Assembly: GCF_016859285.1 (NCBI RefSeq)
Contig: NC_053409.1
Coordinates: 21,337,976 to 21,401,975, forward strand
Origin: Xiphias gladius
Taxonomy: Eukaryota > Chordata > Actinopteri > Istiophoriformes > Xiphiidae
Reading direction: 5' to 3'
Length of the DNA stretch: 64,000 nt
Below, piece after piece: positions 63,053 to 64,000 of this stretch; position 1 is the first letter of the stretch; the number at the start of each line of letters is the position of its first letter. The notes under the pieces are model-generated. The model was not told the DNA's origin. It worked only from the letters and a program-made list of their open reading frames with translations, and searched no databases. Made by a program: the position numbers and the translations under genes.

Positions 63053-64000
63053 GAGTTCATTGTCACCACTTTTTTTTTTTTTTTTTTTTTTAATTAATTT
63101 ATTTTTTTGTAGCGTTTATTTATCCAAGGGAGGTAGACTAAGAATGGGAGCACTTAGAGCAACACCCTGCTTACGCGCCCATTGTTAAACACATCCATGG
63201 TGTTTACATGCACTTATTTAACCTGGTTAATGTTTGGTTTTCCGTGGCAAGGTTTCTTGAACATCATTTAAAGAAAAACTTCTATCTTTTATCAGTGTAA
63301 GACCCTGTGAAGCCCTCCTCAGACAAAAATTCAAAAAAAAAACAAAACTGTATTTGCACTTTGGCAAATTGGCACCATTAAAAGAATGCCCAATTAGCTA
63401 TCAGAAGGTCCCATTTGAACCCATGGATGTTACAGATAGCGATCACTGGATAACTTTGATTCTGAAGATGCAATGAAGAGGCAAGTTCTGGAATGTCTTT
63501 TTTCTATGATCTCTAAACGAAATTAATGGACGTTTATTCACGGTGGACATTGGAGACAATTATATCCGTGGGAAGTGTCAGTTAGACTGAAAATAAAAGT
63601 ATGTGTATGGTGTATGTAACATAGGTGAAGGGGCTAGATATTTGCAGGACACACAGTTTTCTTGGTCATCTAGATGCTGAACCAAGTTTCTAAAAGGGTT
63701 TTTATAAGCATGAATGTGCTTGAATAAGACTTTGGACAGGAAATTTATATCTGTGGGAGCAGTGTGGTCGGATGAAAGGAAAGGTATTCAATCATAGTTG
63801 TGCATTTTTGTATCCAAAATAATTAAAGCCAGAGTTTGACTAAAATTGTAACTACAACACAAACAGAAAATGTAAAAAAAAAAAAAGCCAGTTTACACAG
63901 CTGTGTTTTCTTACAACACTGTCAGTCCAAATGCTCCAACTAAGAGACACAAAAAAAACTGATCACCCTCCAGCTGCATTAAAGACAGTTTAAAATCATG
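61041..64000. other. sos2: SOS2 intron 5 (incomplete)
   Basis: No exon matching the next part of the DH domain was seen. It holds a (TTG)n microsatellite and T runs; otherwise AT-rich unique-looking DNA. Confidence 0.65.
63002..63051. repeat. (TGT)n trinucleotide repeat
   Basis: About 16 uninterrupted TGT/GTT units in SOS2 intron 5, followed by a T22-type run at about 63070-63091. Confidence 0.95.

Overview
The window is nuclear DNA of a ray-finned (teleost, most likely percomorph) fish. The genes are split into many short exons with GT-AG introns. Their translated exons match vertebrate proteins closely, the noncoding DNA is AT-rich with short microsatellites, and several dispersed repeats are of kinds typical of spiny-rayed fish. 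I cannot name the species. All gene calls come from joining exons by eye: splice sites, reading phase across each junction, and recalled family sequences. No search was run.

Five genes form one conserved block. MAP4K5 (+, 547-20818) enters from the left without its first roughly 95 codons. CDKL1 (+, 24359-33394) is complete. DMAC2L, also called ATP5S (-, 34703-37179), is complete. L2HGDH (+, 37653-42586) is complete. SOS2 (+, from 45277) leaves to the right after its fifth coding exon. Human 14q21-22 has the same neighbourhood. The paralogous block SOS1-CDKL4-MAP4K3 on human 2p supports assigning the ohnologues as SOS2, CDKL1 and MAP4K5. CDKL1 and DMAC2L converge, with poly(A) signals on opposite strands about 20 bases apart. 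DMAC2L and L2HGDH are head to head across a short GC-rich shared promoter.

Functionally the block mixes signalling genes (MAP4K5 a GCK-type STE20 kinase, CDKL1 a cilium-linked CDK-like kinase, SOS2 a RAS/RAC exchange factor) with two mitochondrial genes (DMAC2L and L2HGDH). Nothing suggests they act as one pathway; the order is ancestral linkage.

The most notable points are: a candidate 3-base microexon in MAP4K5 that restores a Glu present in the human protein; two in-frame cassette exons in the MAP4K5 linker that look like the MAP4K3 linker; SOS2 intron 1 (about 13.9 kb), filled with copies of one hAT-like nonautonomous transposon; two perfect hairpins (24-bp and 19-bp arms) and a pair of inverted Z-DNA-prone tracts in that same intron; and an inverted pair of hammerhead-ribozyme-like cores in CDKL1 intron 2. 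I saw no CRISPR array, tRNA or rRNA gene, or intact transposase or reverse transcriptase gene.
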